DNA of 64,000 bases, taken from the NCBI GenBank assembly GCA_039045975.1, contig JBCCJA010000011.1, positions 1 through 64,000 of the forward strand, given 5' to 3'. The notes under the pieces are model-generated. The model was not told the origin of the DNA and made no database searches. It worked only from the letters and a program-made list of their open reading frames with translations. The number at the start of each line of letters is the position of its first letter. The stretch's first letter is position 1. Shown here piece by piece: positions 62,374 through 64,000 of the stretch. Position numbers and translations under genes: made by a program. This DNA comes from JBCCJA01 sp039045975. Lineage in GTDB: Bacteria > Planctomycetota > Planctomycetia > Planctomycetales > Planctomycetaceae.

Positions 62374-63879
62374 ATGAAATCACGCAACTCGCCCGGTGCG
62401 TTCGCCGCCGCGACCGTCGTCGCCGTCGGCGTCGCGATCGTCTGGGGTTTTCTCGCCGCCGTCGGCGGCGGAGCGGTCGCCGATTTATTCCGCGTCCCGC
62501 TGCCCGGAGAAGACTTTATCGTCGATGCCGACGGCCGGCCCCTCGTCCGCGTCCGCCCGGTCGGCGGAAACGCCTCTTATGAGTATTACGATCTCGACAG
62601 AAACCGGACCGACGACGCCCGCTCGCCCGAACTCGAGCAGGCTAACCTTCCGAAAAACTATGTCTCGCCCGCGATTTTCGCGGACAGCTTGAACTGGAAT
62701 TCCCGCATCGCGGGCTTCTCCAGCAACGCCGAACCGTTCGCCGCATGGTACCTCGTCCGCGACGCAGACCGTCCCGGTTCGGCCCACTTCGAATTGTACG
62801 ACGCCCGCTCGAAACTCCACGCGGGCTACTTCGGCAGGCGAGGCTTCGTACCCGATGCCCCGCCCGCGGAAGACCGCTTCGACCTCCGCGATCTCGGTCT
62901 CGGCACCGGCTACGGTGCCGTCGTCCGCGCCCAGCGGTGGTCGCCAACATTCGTCAACTACCATGAAAAGCCCCTCGACGTCGGGCCGTTTTCGGGGTGG
63001 TTCATCTATCTGGTCGACGGCGACCGCGTCGTGCGGATCGACACCCGGGATAAATCACTGCGAACGGTCGCGACCGTCCCGGGCCTGCTCGGCATCGCCC
63101 GCCTGACCGAGCCGTTGCCCGAGGAAGACAGGGCGGGTCTGAAACCTGCGGTCGACCAATGGGGGCGTCCCGTCGCGGTCGGCACCCGGCCGCGTCTCGC
63201 CGCCCGCGGCCGAGACGCGATTTATTTCATCGACCCCGAGGCCGACGGAGAACCGCAGCGGTTCCCCGTACCCGCCGCGTTCCTCGACGAGTATTTCACC
63301 GCGTATTCCCCGGGCGACGGAACGGCGTTGCTGACGAAATCGCCCGACTGGAGGACCGCCACGGAAGACGTCGTCGCCGTCGACGCCGCCGGCCGGGTCC
63401 GCTTCGAGAAGACGCTCCGCTACCAGAGACGGCCGGCGAACCCGGCGTGGCTGGACGCCCTCGGAATGGCGGGCGCCGCGCCCGTCACCGCGGGGTGGGC
63501 GATCGCCTGGCCCGTCATCCGGCCGCTGCAACTGCTCGACGAGCGTCGGGCCGAGACTTACGCATCGGCCCTGTCGATCTCGACCGCCGAGTCGGGTGTC
63601 GGGTTCGCGGCCGTCGTGCTGGTGAGCGCCTCCCTCGCCGTATTCCTCATATGGAGGCACCGTTCCTTGCATCGCGGGAAGCCGACCGCGTGGGCCGTGT
63701 TCGTCTTCCTTCTCGGGCCGGCCGGCCTGCTGACATACTTTGTATTTTGGAGGGATCAGCCGTTCGCCGATTGCCCTTCCTGCGGCCTCCGTGTGCCCCG
63801 CGACGGCGTCGCCTGTCCGGCGTGCGGGGCCGTCTGGCCGAGGCCGGAGCCGCTCGGGACCGAGATCTTCGCGGCGTGA
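62374..63879 (+). CDS. membrane protein with large extracytoplasmic domain and C-terminal zinc ribbon
   Basis: 501 residues. N-terminal helix (FAAATVVAVGVAIVWGFLAA), then a long beta-rich domain (about 40-380) whose repeated YLVRDADRPG, YLVDGDRVVRIDTR and YFIDPEADGE segments suggest propeller blades. Two or three helices follow near 405-460, then a zinc ribbon DCPSCGLRVPRDGVACPACG. I know no named family with this combination. It is nine bases behind the permease, so it is probably a sensor or accessory subunit of the same exporter. Confidence 0.8.
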   Translation: MKSRNSPGAFAAATVVAVGVAIVWGFLAAVGGGAVADLFRVPLPGEDFIVDADGRPLVRVRPVGGNASYEYYDLDRNRTDDARSPELEQANLPKNYVSPAIFADSLNWNSRIAGFSSNAEPFAAWYLVRDADRPGSAHFELYDARSKLHAGYFGRRGFVPDAPPAEDRFDLRDLGLGTGYGAVVRAQRWSPTFVNYHEKPLDVGPFSGWFIYLVDGDRVVRIDTRDKSLRTVATVPGLLGIARLTEPLPEEDRAGLKPAVDQWGRPVAVGTRPRLAARGRDAIYFIDPEADGEPQRFPVPAAFLDEYFTAYSPGDGTALLTKSPDWRTATEDVVAVDAAGRVRFEKTLRYQRRPANPAWLDALGMAGAAPVTAGWAIAWPVIRPLQLLDERRAETYASALSISTAESGVGFAAVVLVSASLAVFLIWRHRSLHRGKPTAWAVFVFLLGPAGLLTYFVFWRDQPFADCPSCGLRVPRDGVACPACGAVWPRPEPLGTEIFAA

Positions 63880-63943
63880 CGGCCTGACGCGTCGGCCGGG
63901 CGGAATATGCTTCCGGGCACCCCCGACGCGTCGCGAGAGGCCG

Positions 63944-64000
63944 ATGAGTTACGCCCGAGCCCGTTTGTTCCTCGGCATCAGCGGCGTCGGCAGCGTCGTC
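63944..64000 (+). CDS. start of a further membrane-protein gene (truncated by the window)
   Basis: GAGAGG precedes the ATG, and the frame reads MSYARARLFLGISGVGSVV to the window edge, a basic then hydrophobic start typical of a membrane segment. It follows the preceding gene by 64 bases in the same direction and may extend the operon. No identity can be given from 19 residues. Confidence 0.55.
   Translation, partial: MSYARARLFLGISGVGSVV

Overview
The window looks like chromosomal DNA from a high-GC planctomycete (Planctomycetota, probably Planctomycetales). The evidence is a DUF1549/DUF1553 plus DUF1501 gene pair, a secreted sulfatase, a large secreted protein with IPT/TIG-like repeats, a cysteine-rich signal-peptide beta-barrel, secreted PQQ-propeller and TPR proteins, a squalene-type (C30) carotenoid module, and a secreted redoxin/cytochrome c/copper-monooxygenase fusion. 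GC is about 65-72% in core genes. It drops to about 35-53% in hand-counted lines of a few islands: the left edge, the middle of the 7.0-11.7 kb gene, and the genes at 24.6-25.3 and 29.1-29.7 kb.

Layout. 0-0.3 kb: end of an AT-rich XRE-type HTH (antitoxin-like) gene. 0.9-6.7 kb: nrdA, a polytopic membrane protein and a TetR regulator, all on the minus strand. 7.0-11.7 kb: a 1567-residue secreted protein with a compositionally foreign centre, ending at a bidirectional terminator shared with clpC. 11.8-20 kb: clpC, a ThiD2-ThiE fusion, a small membrane-anchored protein, a sulfatase and an archaeal-type prolyl-tRNA synthetase. 20-22 kb: a secreted fasciclin protein beside an ECF sigma factor and RskA-like anti-sigma factor, an arrangement parallel to the SigK-RskA-MPT70/83 system of mycobacteria. 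22-30 kb: a degenerate phosphohexomutase, holA, DUF1643, rdgB, fabI, a NUDIX protein and two AT-rich orphan genes. 30-35 kb: the DUF1501/DUF1549 pair and an outer-membrane barrel. 35-45 kb: a WGR+SMI1 fusion, tRNA-Pro(TGG), a methyltransferase, a TPR operon, a DnaA-like initiator lacking domain I, a cysteine desulfurase, a small repeat protein and a GT39-like transferase. 45-50 kb: a PQQ propeller, a degenerate HD-GYP protein, a CPBP protease, Dps and a pseudopilin. 50-54 kb: a carotenoid-type glycosyltransferase, acyltransferase and desaturase. 54-60 kb: a caspase-like secreted protein, a secreted FAD oxidoreductase, the redoxin/cytochrome/copper fusion and a NUDIX-like protein. 60.2-64 kb: a YtrA-type GntR/ABC-transporter operon with a perfect palindromic operator in its promoter.

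The most unusual structure is a family of about 75-110 bp palindromic elements. They sit at or within a few bases of the stop codons of at least five unrelated genes (DUF1643, NUDIX, CPBP, pseudopilin, glycosyltransferase), often in the same orientation relative to the gene. The two best copies share an 18-base outer box, a 4-base gap and a 27-base core, and in some cases the element itself supplies or overlaps the stop codon. Also notable are a nested palindrome ahead of rdgB, the fasciclin/sigma/anti-sigma cassette with a candidate ECF promoter, and several enzymes whose catalytic motifs have been lost. No CRISPR array, rRNA, prophage or complete insertion sequence was seen.
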